From Sphaerochaeta sp. UBA5849 (GTDB lineage: Bacteria > Spirochaetota > Spirochaetia > Sphaerochaetales > Sphaerochaetaceae), in the NCBI GenBank assembly GCA_002432715.1, contig DJGJ01000005.1:28613-60071 (forward strand): 31,459 bases of DNA, read 5' to 3'. Made by a program: the position numbers and the translations under genes. Shown here one piece after another: positions 15,869-22,959 of this stretch. Numbering within the stretch: position 1 is the first letter of the stretch; each line of letters starts with the position of its first letter. A model generated the notes under the pieces. That model saw only the letters and a program-made list of their open reading frames with translations. It was not told the DNA's origin and searched no databases.

Positions 15869-16555
15869 GTGAAAGATTGGGTATTGGAAGTCTGGGGAGA
15901 CTATGCTTGTTTTACAAGACCCGAGATGAAGGTGGAGCGAGTCAGTTATGATGTGATTACTCCTTCCGCTGCAAGAGCAATTTATGAAGCAATCTTTTGG
16001 AAACCAGCTATTCGCTGGCACATCACAGAGATTGAGATCCTCAACCCCATCAGAACAACATCAATCCGAAGAAATGAAGTTGGTAAGGTTATTCCTTCGC
16101 CTTCACGTTTACAGATGAATGGTTCCTATCAGGAGCCCATGGGTTTCTGTGTAGAAGATGAGAGACAGCAAAGGGCGAGTCTGATCCTCCGTGATGTCCA
16201 TTACCGATTGCATGCCTGGTTTGAGTATGTCGGACGATCAGAAAGAAATGGATTGGCTGCTGGGCTAGATGAGTGCCCTGCCAAATACGCTGCAATGTTT
16301 GAGCGGAGGGCAAAGCATGGGCAATGCTTTCATCGGCCATATCTTGGATGCCGGGAGTTTGCTTGTTTCTTCAAGCTGGTTGATCCTGCAAGTGATGTTT
16401 TGGCTTCTCCTCTGCAAGAAGATGCGAATTTGGGTTGGATGCTGTACGACCTGGATTTCTCTGATACTGCCGATATCAGGCCATTGTTCTTCCATGCAGT
16501 CATGATAAACGGTGTCGTGAACACTGATAGAAGAATGGTGGAGGTGCTTGCATGA
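15869..16555 (+). CDS. cas5c: Cas5c (Cas5d) crRNA-processing endoribonuclease and Cascade subunit
   Basis: 228 aa with a GTG start behind AAGGAGGAAG. In type I-C this protein replaces Cas6: it cuts pre-crRNA at the repeat and stays on the 5' handle as a Cascade subunit. Family motifs are the N-terminal strand LEVWGDYACFTRPEMKVERV, SYDVITPSAARAIYEAIFWKP, RWHITEIEIL, and the C-terminal RPYLGCREFACFF. Length is typical. It overlaps cas8c by 4 nt (ATGA), so translation is coupled. I did not assign the catalytic residues with certainty; candidates are in the SYDVITPSAARAIYEA region and the basic RRAKHGQCFHRP stretch. Confidence 0.95.
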   Translation: MKDWVLEVWGDYACFTRPEMKVERVSYDVITPSAARAIYEAIFWKPAIRWHITEIEILNPIRTTSIRRNEVGKVIPSPSRLQMNGSYQEPMGFCVEDERQQRASLILRDVHYRLHAWFEYVGRSERNGLAAGLDECPAKYAAMFERRAKHGQCFHRPYLGCREFACFFKLVDPASDVLASPLQEDANLGWMLYDLDFSDTADIRPLFFHAVMINGVVNTDRRMVEVLA

Positions 16556-18288
16556 TTCTACAAGCGTTGAAGGGCTATTATGACCGTCTTGCTGCTGATC
16601 CCAAGAGCGATATTGCACCTCATGGCTGGGCAAAAGTTGAGATTCCATTCGTTTTGGTCATCAATCTTCAGGGTGCATTGGTTCAGATAGAGGATACCCG
16701 AGAATATCACGAAAAGAGTTTGAGAGGGAAAGTGTACCTTGTCCCGCAACCAATCAAGAGGTCTTCGGGTGTTGCTTCCAATCTGTTATGGGACTCGATG
16801 ACCTATGTAACAGGGGTTATCAAAACAGAAGGCCGCAACAAAGCAGAAATCCAGAAAGCTGGAAGACGTGCGGTTGAACAGCATATAGCATTCATCCAAA
16901 AGGTCGAGGGGACTCTTCGTGATTCTGTGAAGAAAAGTGCTTGTTTGAAGTTCCTGACGGCGGTTGATGAACCGATGTTGAATCAATTTGCCATTTGGAA
17001 GGATATAGTTCGAACGAATGCCAACCTGGCTATCAGGTTTGTCGATGATTTATTTCTATATTGCCAAGACGAGGATGTTACATCAGTGTATCCCGTCACA
17101 AATACGGGTTCTGATAAGCATCGCTGCCTGATTACGGGAAATCTTGATGCGACAAGTCAGTTGCACACAGCAATCAAGGGTGTCTATGGTGCTCAATCCG
17201 TCGGTGCGAATATTGTATCTTTCAATCTGGACCCTTTCCAATCGTATGGAAAGAAGCAAGGTGAGAATGCCCCGATTGGTGAGCGGGCAATGTTTGCGTA
17301 TACAACAGCCCTCAATACACTGCTGGCACGGGATTCAAGACAGCGTATGCAAATTGGGGATGCTTCTACTGTCTTCTGGTCAGAGAAAGAGAGTGCTTTT
17401 GAGTCGGAATTCCAACAAATGTTCAGTGAGCCTCCCATGGATGACCCCCATGCAAACTCCCAATGCATCCGCAGCCTTTTTGATTCACCAAAAACAGGAG
17501 AATATTACAGCAGCAAGGAGCCAAGCATCTTTTATGTATTAGGCTTGGCTCCCAATGCTGCAAGGCTGTCGATTCGATTTTGGCTGGTAGGGGATATGGC
17601 AGAATTTGCCTTGCATATCAGACAGCACTTTGAAGATTTAAGTATCACCAAATCTTTGTTCGAGCCTGAATTTTACTCAATCTGGCGCTTGTTGTTACAG
17701 ACTGCTCCACAAGGGAAGAGTGAGAATATTCCTCCAAATCTTTCTGGTGATTTTATGCAAGCGATTTTGCTTGGAACCCCCTATCCACACAGTCTGCTTG
17801 TGGGTGTTGTAAGGCGGATCAAGAGTGACAGTGAAGCGAGGGTGAATGCCGTGAGAGCTTCATTGATCAAGGCATGTCTGAATAGATTATTACGATGTCA
17901 TCCCAATCCGGATGAAAAGGAGTTGCAGATGGCTTTGGATGTCGATCAAGCATCAATCGGTTATCAACTGGGGAGATTGATGGCAACCTTGGAGAAGATT
18001 CAGGTGGAGGCAAATCCGGGTTTGAATTCTACGATAACAGATTGTTATTACGGTGCTGCCTGCAGTACTCCCGTTACAGTCTTTGGTACACTGATGCGGC
18101 TGATGAGGTATCACATGGAAAAGTTGGAGACGGTTGGACGTAAGGTGTATTTCGAGAAATTGGTAGGGGAAATCACCGGACATATTTCAGAGTTCCCTGC
18201 GTATTTAGGGCTGTATGAGCAGGGAAAATTCGCAGTTGGATACTATCACCAAAAACAAGCGTTCTACACAAAGAAAGATAGTGAATAA
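16552..18288 (+). CDS. cas8c: Cas8c (Csd1) large Cascade subunit
   Basis: 578 aa, usual length for Cas8c, which finds the PAM and holds the target DNA. Recognisable stretches are the N-terminal LQALKGYYDRLA and WAKVEIPFVLVINLQG, the middle GVYGAQSVGANIVSFN with FNLDPFQSYGK, and FYVLGLAPNAARLSIRFWL. The C-terminal 119 residues form a helical domain that is probably also made as a separate Cas11c subunit from an internal start at 17929. The cas7c start lies 13 nt beyond the stop. No interruption is visible. Confidence 0.95.
   Translation: MILQALKGYYDRLAADPKSDIAPHGWAKVEIPFVLVINLQGALVQIEDTREYHEKSLRGKVYLVPQPIKRSSGVASNLLWDSMTYVTGVIKTEGRNKAEIQKAGRRAVEQHIAFIQKVEGTLRDSVKKSACLKFLTAVDEPMLNQFAIWKDIVRTNANLAIRFVDDLFLYCQDEDVTSVYPVTNTGSDKHRCLITGNLDATSQLHTAIKGVYGAQSVGANIVSFNLDPFQSYGKKQGENAPIGERAMFAYTTALNTLLARDSRQRMQIGDASTVFWSEKESAFESEFQQMFSEPPMDDPHANSQCIRSLFDSPKTGEYYSSKEPSIFYVLGLAPNAARLSIRFWLVGDMAEFALHIRQHFEDLSITKSLFEPEFYSIWRLLLQTAPQGKSENIPPNLSGDFMQAILLGTPYPHSLLVGVVRRIKSDSEARVNAVRASLIKACLNRLLRCHPNPDEKELQMALDVDQASIGYQLGRLMATLEKIQVEANPGLNSTITDCYYGAACSTPVTVFGTLMRLMRYHMEKLETVGRKVYFEKLVGEITGHISEFPAYLGLYEQGKFAVGYYHQKQAFYTKKDSE
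17929..18288 (+). CDS. cas11c: Cas11c small subunit translated from inside cas8c (predicted)
   Basis: Met460 of cas8c is an ATG at 17929 preceded by AGGAG (17918-17922, within AAAAGGAG) with 6 nt between them, as good a ribosome-binding site as any in the operon. Starting here in the same frame gives 119 aa (MALDVDQASIGYQLG to the shared C-terminus), all helical in character. Independent translation of Cas11 from within the large-subunit gene is established for types I-B, I-C and I-D, where the I-C small subunit is about 14 kDa. The product would line the belly of Cascade. Expression here is inferred, not shown. Confidence 0.8.
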   Translation: MALDVDQASIGYQLGRLMATLEKIQVEANPGLNSTITDCYYGAACSTPVTVFGTLMRLMRYHMEKLETVGRKVYFEKLVGEITGHISEFPAYLGLYEQGKFAVGYYHQKQAFYTKKDSE

Positions 18289-18301
18289 AAGGAGATATAG
18301 T

Positions 18302-19174
18302 ATGGAATTGACGAAACGGTATGATTTTGTGTTGTTTTTTGATGTCAAGGATGGAAACCCGAATGGTGATCCAGATGCGGGTAATCTCCCAAGAATTGAT
18401 CCAGAAACAGGTGAGGGGCTTGTCACAGATGTTTGCCTTAAGAGAAAGATTCGTAACTATGTTGGGTTGGTAAAAGGCGATCAACCTCCCTATGAGATTT
18501 ACATCAAAGAGAAAGCAATCCTCAACAATACAAACAAGAGGGCATATGTTGCACTTGATGTTGACTTGGAAAAAGATACTGGCAAAAGGAAAGGTGGGGA
18601 CAAGACTGACGAAGCAAAAGCCTGGATGTGCAAGAACTTTTTCGATATTCGAACTTTCGGTGCCGTAATGACTACCAAAATTAACTGCGGCCAAGTAAGA
18701 GGCCCTGTGCAATTGACCTTTGCCAGGTCTGTAGAACCGGTATTTACAGCTGAGCATAGTATTACAAGAATGGCTGTCACCACAGAAGAGGAGGCTGTAA
18801 AGCAATCGGGGGACAATAGAACCATGGGAAGAAAATTCACCATACCCTATGGCTTGTATAAGGCTCATGGTTTTGTCTCTCCGTCTCTCGCCAACCAAAC
18901 AGGCTTTTCAACTGAGGATTTGGAACTTGTTTGGGAGTCCTTGCTAAAGATGTTTGATGTGGACCGCTCGGCAGCTCGAGGTTTGATGGCAACTCAGAGA
19001 TTGGTGGTGTTTGAACATGAATCAATGTTTGGTGATAAACCAGTGCAGGACATCTTTGCAAGGATTTCTGTCAAGCGGAATAACGAGACTGCTCCTGTAA
19101 GATCGTTTGACAACTATTCAATCTTTCTTGACGATTCCCCTATATCTCAGATTTTTACAATAGTGAAAGCCTGA
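18302..19174 (+). CDS. cas7c: Cas7c (Csd2) Cascade backbone
   Basis: 290 aa. The start at 18302 is set by AGGAG 7 nt upstream and by the family N-terminus YDFVLFFDVKDGNPNGDPDA, rather than an upstream in-frame codon within cas8c. Further marks are GLVTDVCLKRKIRNYV, FFDIRTFGAVM, GPVQLTFARSVEP and the closing RSFDNYSIF. Several copies polymerise along the crRNA. In standard I-C loci cas4-cas1-cas2 follow; here only 139 nt separate the stop from the first CRISPR repeat and none of the three is present. Confidence 0.95.
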   Translation: MELTKRYDFVLFFDVKDGNPNGDPDAGNLPRIDPETGEGLVTDVCLKRKIRNYVGLVKGDQPPYEIYIKEKAILNNTNKRAYVALDVDLEKDTGKRKGGDKTDEAKAWMCKNFFDIRTFGAVMTTKINCGQVRGPVQLTFARSVEPVFTAEHSITRMAVTTEEEAVKQSGDNRTMGRKFTIPYGLYKAHGFVSPSLANQTGFSTEDLELVWESLLKMFDVDRSAARGLMATQRLVVFEHESMFGDKPVQDIFARISVKRNNETAPVRSFDNYSIFLDDSPISQIFTIVKA

Positions 19175-19313
19175 CGATCCCATTATTCGCCTTCTTTGTG
19201 TAGCTATTTGTCATTCTAAGCGTAGGAAAATAAGTATTAACGCACAGTAGAAAACTGAGTAATGCATAAGGCATCAAATGACTGCATAACTTACAATAGA
19301 ATCTAATAATATT
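19175..19313 (+). promoter_or_regulatory. Putative CRISPR leader
   Basis: 139 bp of AT-rich DNA between cas7c and the first repeat. It contains no coding remnant of cas4, cas1 or cas2 that I can recognise. A possible promoter is TTGTCA 17 bp before TAAGTA, and -10-like elements (TACAAT, TAATAATAT) lie close to the array, but no convincing pair stands out, so the array may depend on read-through from the cas promoter. Confidence 0.5.
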
Positions 19314-19612
19314 GTCGATCCCTTTACGGGTGCGTGGATTGAAACGCCGATGCCATCGGTGTCGATATTCCTACCATCAGTCGCACCCATCGCGGGTGCG
19401 TGGATTGAAACACCTTTACTTATGTGGAGTAAATGATGGCAGACTATGTCGCACCCATCACGGGTGCGTGGATTGAAACATCAAGAAGTATATCCGTACG
19501 GGTGATGCCAAGCAGGTCGCACCCATTGCGGGTGCGTGGATTGAAACCAAATGTCTACTAGAGGAATATCGAGATTGCAGGTCGCACCCATTGCGGGTGC
19601 GTGGATTGAAAC
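19314..19612 (+). CRISPR. Type I-C CRISPR array, 5 repeats and 4 spacers, diverged repeats
   Basis: Five 32-nt repeats start at 19314, 19380, 19448, 19516 and 19581. Repeats 2-5 read GTCGCACCC, a variable 4-nt loop, then GGGTGCGTGGATTGAAAC or its equivalent; the central loops are ATCG, ATCA, ATTG and ATTG (written CCCATCGCGGG and so on). Repeat 1 is GTCGATCCCTTTACGGG followed by the common TGCGTGGATTGAAAC, which breaks the stem at two positions. Spacers are 34, 36, 36 and 33 nt (19346-19379, 19412-19447, 19480-19515, 19548-19580). Orientation follows the ATTGAAAC end, so the leader is on the cas7c side. Cas5c is the expected processing enzyme. Confidence 0.97.
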
Positions 19613-19748
19613 AAACAAGCAGGACTACGGCAACGGAAAAATCTATTATGCCTATCACGGGAAGGAGCTCCCAAATCTGCCGAGCAATCCTATAGAGAGA
19701 CCTTCTGGTGAATATCTTAGGTGGCATGCAGAGCATGTGTATCGGTAA
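19613..19748 (+). pseudogene. 3' tail of an HNH-type endonuclease gene joined to the end of the array
   Basis: Directly after the last repeat, an open frame encodes NKQDYGNGKIYYAYHGKE and LPSNPIERPSGEYLRWHAE ending HVYR and TAA at 19746-19748. The spacing and content resemble the C-terminal tail of HNH_2-type nucleases (HGK, a hydrophobic-Pro stretch, EYLxWHxExV). The complete HNH protein of this window ends in a comparable way (GYLDYHNKYVYDF). No start or nuclease domain remains; the frame upstream runs into the CRISPR repeats. I infer that a deletion or array expansion joined the array to the tail of an older gene. The family call is by eye and uncertain; that it is a coding remnant is more likely. 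Confidence 0.5.
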
Positions 19749-19912
19749 CAGAAAGAAAGCAGGAGCAATTGCTTGCCCCTTGATTTCCATCTTTTGAGTT
19801 ATTCGAACGCCAGGATGATGTATGTTCAGTTGCCTACTGGTATCAGGACCATCCTCATGCTCTATTTTCAGCCTTGCTTGATGTTCAGGATCGGTGGCCG
19901 CGATAGCAAGAA
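19749..19912. other. Intergenic stretch, nothing recognised
   Basis: Between the HNH-like tail and the terminator of the glucuronide operon I see no supported gene. It contains the short palindrome AGCAATTGCT (near 19765-19774) without a T-run. A minus-strand frame crosses it and the array but has no codon or motif support. Confidence 0.4.
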
Positions 19913-19938
19913 TGAGGGGACCTTGGTAGGATCCCTCA
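19913..19938 (-). terminator. Probable terminator of the glucuronide operon
   Basis: Read on the minus strand, TGAGGGA, a loop of 12 nt and TCCCCTCA form a stem-loop starting 3 nt after the stop of the DUF2264 gene, followed by a modest U-rich stretch (TTCTTGCT). The stem has one bulged C. Confidence 0.5.
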
Positions 19939-19941
19939 CAT

Positions 19942-21780
19942 TTACTGCGCCAGTTGTATCCGCAATGTCCCAACCTCCACTTCCTGCTTTTCTCTATCAT
20001 AGTCAATACATGGAATATTTGGATGCCTATGAGTATTTCTCCATGCACCTACACAGCTGATTAAAGTCTTTTGGGTATGTGCCTGTATGGTATAGGAGAG
20101 TATGGGGACGATGGTGTTGGAGGCTCCGAGATTCAGGTTCGGCATGGGTTTGACTGCTTCAGCCGATCTATCTGACAGTGGATCGCTGATATGACTTACA
20201 TCTGAATGCGTAGCTATCGAGAGTGATGCACTGTTTTGATACTCCAACGCAGGAGGTATGGCAATCTTCCATCCGTCATACAGTGCAATAGCGAATCCAC
20301 CTTCCTTGGTATGGAGCTCCCTCTCTGTCGTAACCACATGGATACGGATATGGAAGAATCCTAGAGGAATCAGATAGGTCGTGATTGCAACATCACTATA
20401 CGGATGCCATACAGAGCACAGATACTCTTTACTGATATGCAATTCCTCCGTCTCACGTCTCGGCCGATAATATTGGCCATCATCACTGACGTAGAGCATG
20501 CTGTCGCAGCCACATTGTGGGAATTCGTAGTAGGAAGCCGATGTACTGAATGTATAACGTGCACTATAGGCGAATTTTGCATACTTTTCTGCGATATGCA
20601 ACATGTGATATGCAGGATACTGACCTGCATTGAGCATAACCACATCATCATCCTCCGTCCGTTGCATGATGACCTTCGGCTGCAGCAATAGAGTGGTTTT
20701 CGCAAGGTCGGGTAAAGGAAGCTCGGAAGCCTGCCAGAACGGATGGTCATCATCCAATGCCAGGATAAGGAAGGTCTTCAGCGCCCAATAGGGTGACCCC
20801 GGAGCGTTGTACTCTTCGGCCATCGCACGGGAAGGGTAGGTGTACCCTACTGTCAAGAAGCCATCCCGGTCGAAAATCGGTTGCTTGAACCACCACCGAA
20901 GATTACGTAGAATTATTCCTTTCATCACCCCCCATGGCAAAACTTCAATGTTTGAAAATGCACAAGCACTGTAGAAAGAGACTACAGCAAACCGATAGGT
21001 GAGTGAACGTCCGTAAGGAACAAAAGGCCCTTCTTCTGTGAAATAGGTGATATGTTGCTGAGCAAACAATCCAGCCCGCTGGCTGAACCTGTCGGCTCGC
21101 TGCCTATCAAGTTGACCCCTGAAATGGCAATACAGAAGAGCATAGTACTGCATGGCAAGTGGATTGTAGTTGTCAAACGGTACAGCGTCGCGGTACCAAC
21201 CGTCACCTGCATACATGCTCTCAAGTAAATCCAGGTCGGCTGTCATAAGATCAAGATTGAACTCCTTTCGCCCAAGCTGCTCGAAGGCCATGTTTACCAA
21301 AACCCTGAAGAACCTCCAGTTATTTGCAGACATAGTATGAGTGTTGATCTGGGACAACCATGCACAAACGTTGTCTTGTTGTATGGATGTCAGTGGTTCC
21401 CAGTAGAACTGTGGTGTCAACAGCAATGCCAGGGCGATTGCTGCCATTTCCACCATGCGCTGGTCATAATCCGTGACATCACCCCAGTAATTAGGCCCTT
21501 GTGTATCTGTGCCTTCTACAAGCCCTTGTGCATGCAACTGCTCTACCTCCCAGCTGAAGCCACCACTTCTAAGCGGCACCAAGCCCCAGAGCAACCTCGA
21601 CCATCCCTCCAATAACGCTACTTGTTGGCTGTAATGTGCCGCCTCATTGCCTATGAACAGAAGTGATCCGTGATTTGTTAAAGCGTTCTCACATGGATTG
21701 AGAATCATCAGTAAAGCCTGAGCTAAATCCTCTCTTGTAGTAAGTTTTAGATTATGAATAGGAAGGTCATAGGTTTTCAT
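19942..21780 (-). CDS. DUF2264 domain protein, probable glycan-active enzyme
   Basis: 612 aa, last gene of the operon, with AAAGGAA before the start. The N-terminal about 360 residues fit the DUF2264 helical-barrel domain: NHGSLLFIGNEAAHYS, GPNYWGDVTDYDQRMVEMAA, ANNWRFFRVLVNMAF, DGWYRDAVPFDNYNPLAM, GPFVPYGRSLTYRF and FDRDGFLTVGYTYPSRAMA. The remainder is a beta-rich domain. There is no signal peptide. DUF2264 proteins occur in polysaccharide-utilisation clusters, and I recall that some are classed as beta-glucuronidases (GH154), which would fit, but I cannot confirm the link from sequence. Its place behind GH2 and GH88 genes points to uronic-acid-containing oligosaccharides. Confidence 0.82.
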   Translation of the reverse strand: MKTYDLPIHNLKLTTREDLAQALLMILNPCENALTNHGSLLFIGNEAAHYSQQVALLEGWSRLLWGLVPLRSGGFSWEVEQLHAQGLVEGTDTQGPNYWGDVTDYDQRMVEMAAIALALLLTPQFYWEPLTSIQQDNVCAWLSQINTHTMSANNWRFFRVLVNMAFEQLGRKEFNLDLMTADLDLLESMYAGDGWYRDAVPFDNYNPLAMQYYALLYCHFRGQLDRQRADRFSQRAGLFAQQHITYFTEEGPFVPYGRSLTYRFAVVSFYSACAFSNIEVLPWGVMKGIILRNLRWWFKQPIFDRDGFLTVGYTYPSRAMAEEYNAPGSPYWALKTFLILALDDDHPFWQASELPLPDLAKTTLLLQPKVIMQRTEDDDVVMLNAGQYPAYHMLHIAEKYAKFAYSARYTFSTSASYYEFPQCGCDSMLYVSDDGQYYRPRRETEELHISKEYLCSVWHPYSDVAITTYLIPLGFFHIRIHVVTTERELHTKEGGFAIALYDGWKIAIPPALEYQNSASLSIATHSDVSHISDPLSDRSAEAVKPMPNLNLGASNTIVPILSYTIQAHTQKTLISCVGAWRNTHRHPNIPCIDYDREKQEVEVGTLRIQLAQ

Positions 21781-21798
21781 CGTGATTCCTTTCAGTGA

Positions 21799-22956
21799 TT
21801 ACCAAAATTGTATTGCAGTTCCGAGCAAGGTTCCCAGTGCTTCCATATAGAAGTAATCTCCCCAGATGGTGCATTCATCAATGCCTGCCCCATTGGGTTT
21901 CCCATATACGGCATGCAGCAAGATACCATTAGAGTGGGGAATGCTTGCAGATGTGTAGTTTCTGCAAAGTTCCAGCAGCATCGCCAAAGCTTTTGTTCGG
22001 TATTCCAATGCTTTCGCATCATGGACTCCAAGCAGTGAGCTGAGCAGCAACAATCCGTTGATGGCGATTGCACACGCCGATGAGTCACGCTCCTCATCAC
22101 CTTCGGTGAAGATAAGATCCCAGTAGCAGATCAGGTCGTCAGGAAGGTGCGCCAGAAAGTAGTCGGCCAACCGCATTGCATCTTTCAGGCACCCAGTGTC
22201 ATGGGTATAGGTATAAGCGAGGGCCAATCCGTAGATACCCCATGCCTGGCCTCTTGCCCAACATGAATCATCACTATACCCCTGGGCTGTGACCCCGCGT
22301 ATTGGGGTTCCGGTTTCGGTATTGAAGTAATAGGTGTGGAATGTGGTATTGTCAGCGCGTATGAGTGTTTTTCTGGATTGTGATAGATGATTGAGAGCTA
22401 CATCCTTATACACAGCATTTCCTGTGACTTCTGTAGCCCAGAAAAGAAGCGGGAGATTCATAAGGCAATCAATAATTATTCTGCCTCGTTGCTGAGGATC
22501 GTCCAAATCACCCCAGGCTTGAATGATACCCGAGGCTTGGGAGTATCGTTCCATCAATAGGTCTGCAGCATCAAGAGCTGTCTGTTTTGCTTCCTCGCTA
22601 CCGGTAATGAGATAATGTGCCTTGGCTGAGAGGATGTAAAGGAATCCCAAATCATGTGTGCTGGTATTGATGCGTTGCTTAATCCGTTGTTGATAGTCTG
22701 GCAGGGTATGTTCGGCCGCAGCCTTGAAGACATCGTCTTTGGTATGTAGATACGACAGCCATAGCATGCCATTGTAAAAGCTGCTTGTCCAATCTGTATT
22801 TGCAATTTTTGCATAGACATTATGTGTACTCGCCGGGGCTGGATATCCATCGGAGAAGAAGGCAATATTACTTCGTGTTTTCTCAATGGCATAGTTATAA
22901 GCATCCTCCCAGATCTTATGCAAGGTCTGGGAATCAGCAAGATTTTGTTGTTTCAC
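21799..22956 (-). CDS. Unsaturated glucuronyl hydrolase, GH88
   Basis: 385 aa. It removes the unsaturated uronic acid left at the non-reducing end by polysaccharide lyases, by hydrating the double bond. Diagnostic parts are THDLGFLYILSA with Asp102 and RIIIDCLMNLPLL with Asp163; these are 61 residues apart, the same spacing as the catalytic Asp88/Asp149 of the Bacillus enzyme. RGVTAQGYSDDSCWARGQAW is the family signature for the active-site loop. It has no signal peptide and acts in the cytoplasm. Spacing to the GUS gene is 3 nt and to the DUF2264 gene 18 nt, a tight operon. Its presence implies lyase-derived substrates such as glycosaminoglycan, gellan, ulvan or glucuronoxylan-type fragments; no lyase is in the window. 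Confidence 0.92.
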   Translation of the reverse strand: MKQQNLADSQTLHKIWEDAYNYAIEKTRSNIAFFSDGYPAPASTHNVYAKIANTDWTSSFYNGMLWLSYLHTKDDVFKAAAEHTLPDYQQRIKQRINTSTHDLGFLYILSAKAHYLITGSEEAKQTALDAADLLMERYSQASGIIQAWGDLDDPQQRGRIIIDCLMNLPLLFWATEVTGNAVYKDVALNHLSQSRKTLIRADNTTFHTYYFNTETGTPIRGVTAQGYSDDSCWARGQAWGIYGLALAYTYTHDTGCLKDAMRLADYFLAHLPDDLICYWDLIFTEGDEERDSSACAIAINGLLLLSSLLGVHDAKALEYRTKALAMLLELCRNYTSASIPHSNGILLHAVYGKPNGAGIDECTIWGDYFYMEALGTLLGTAIQFW

Positions 22957-22959
22957 GCT

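Noticed and set aside
18173..18898. 241-codon minus-strand open frame opposite cas7c
   Set aside because: Fully antisense to a well-supported cas8c/cas7c pair, no recognisable domain and no ribosome-binding site.
19458..20048. Long minus-strand open frame across the CRISPR array
   Set aside because: It runs through repeats and spacers antisense to the array; its peptide shows only the usual translated-repeat pattern (NPRTRNGC, SIHAPAMGA) and no domain.
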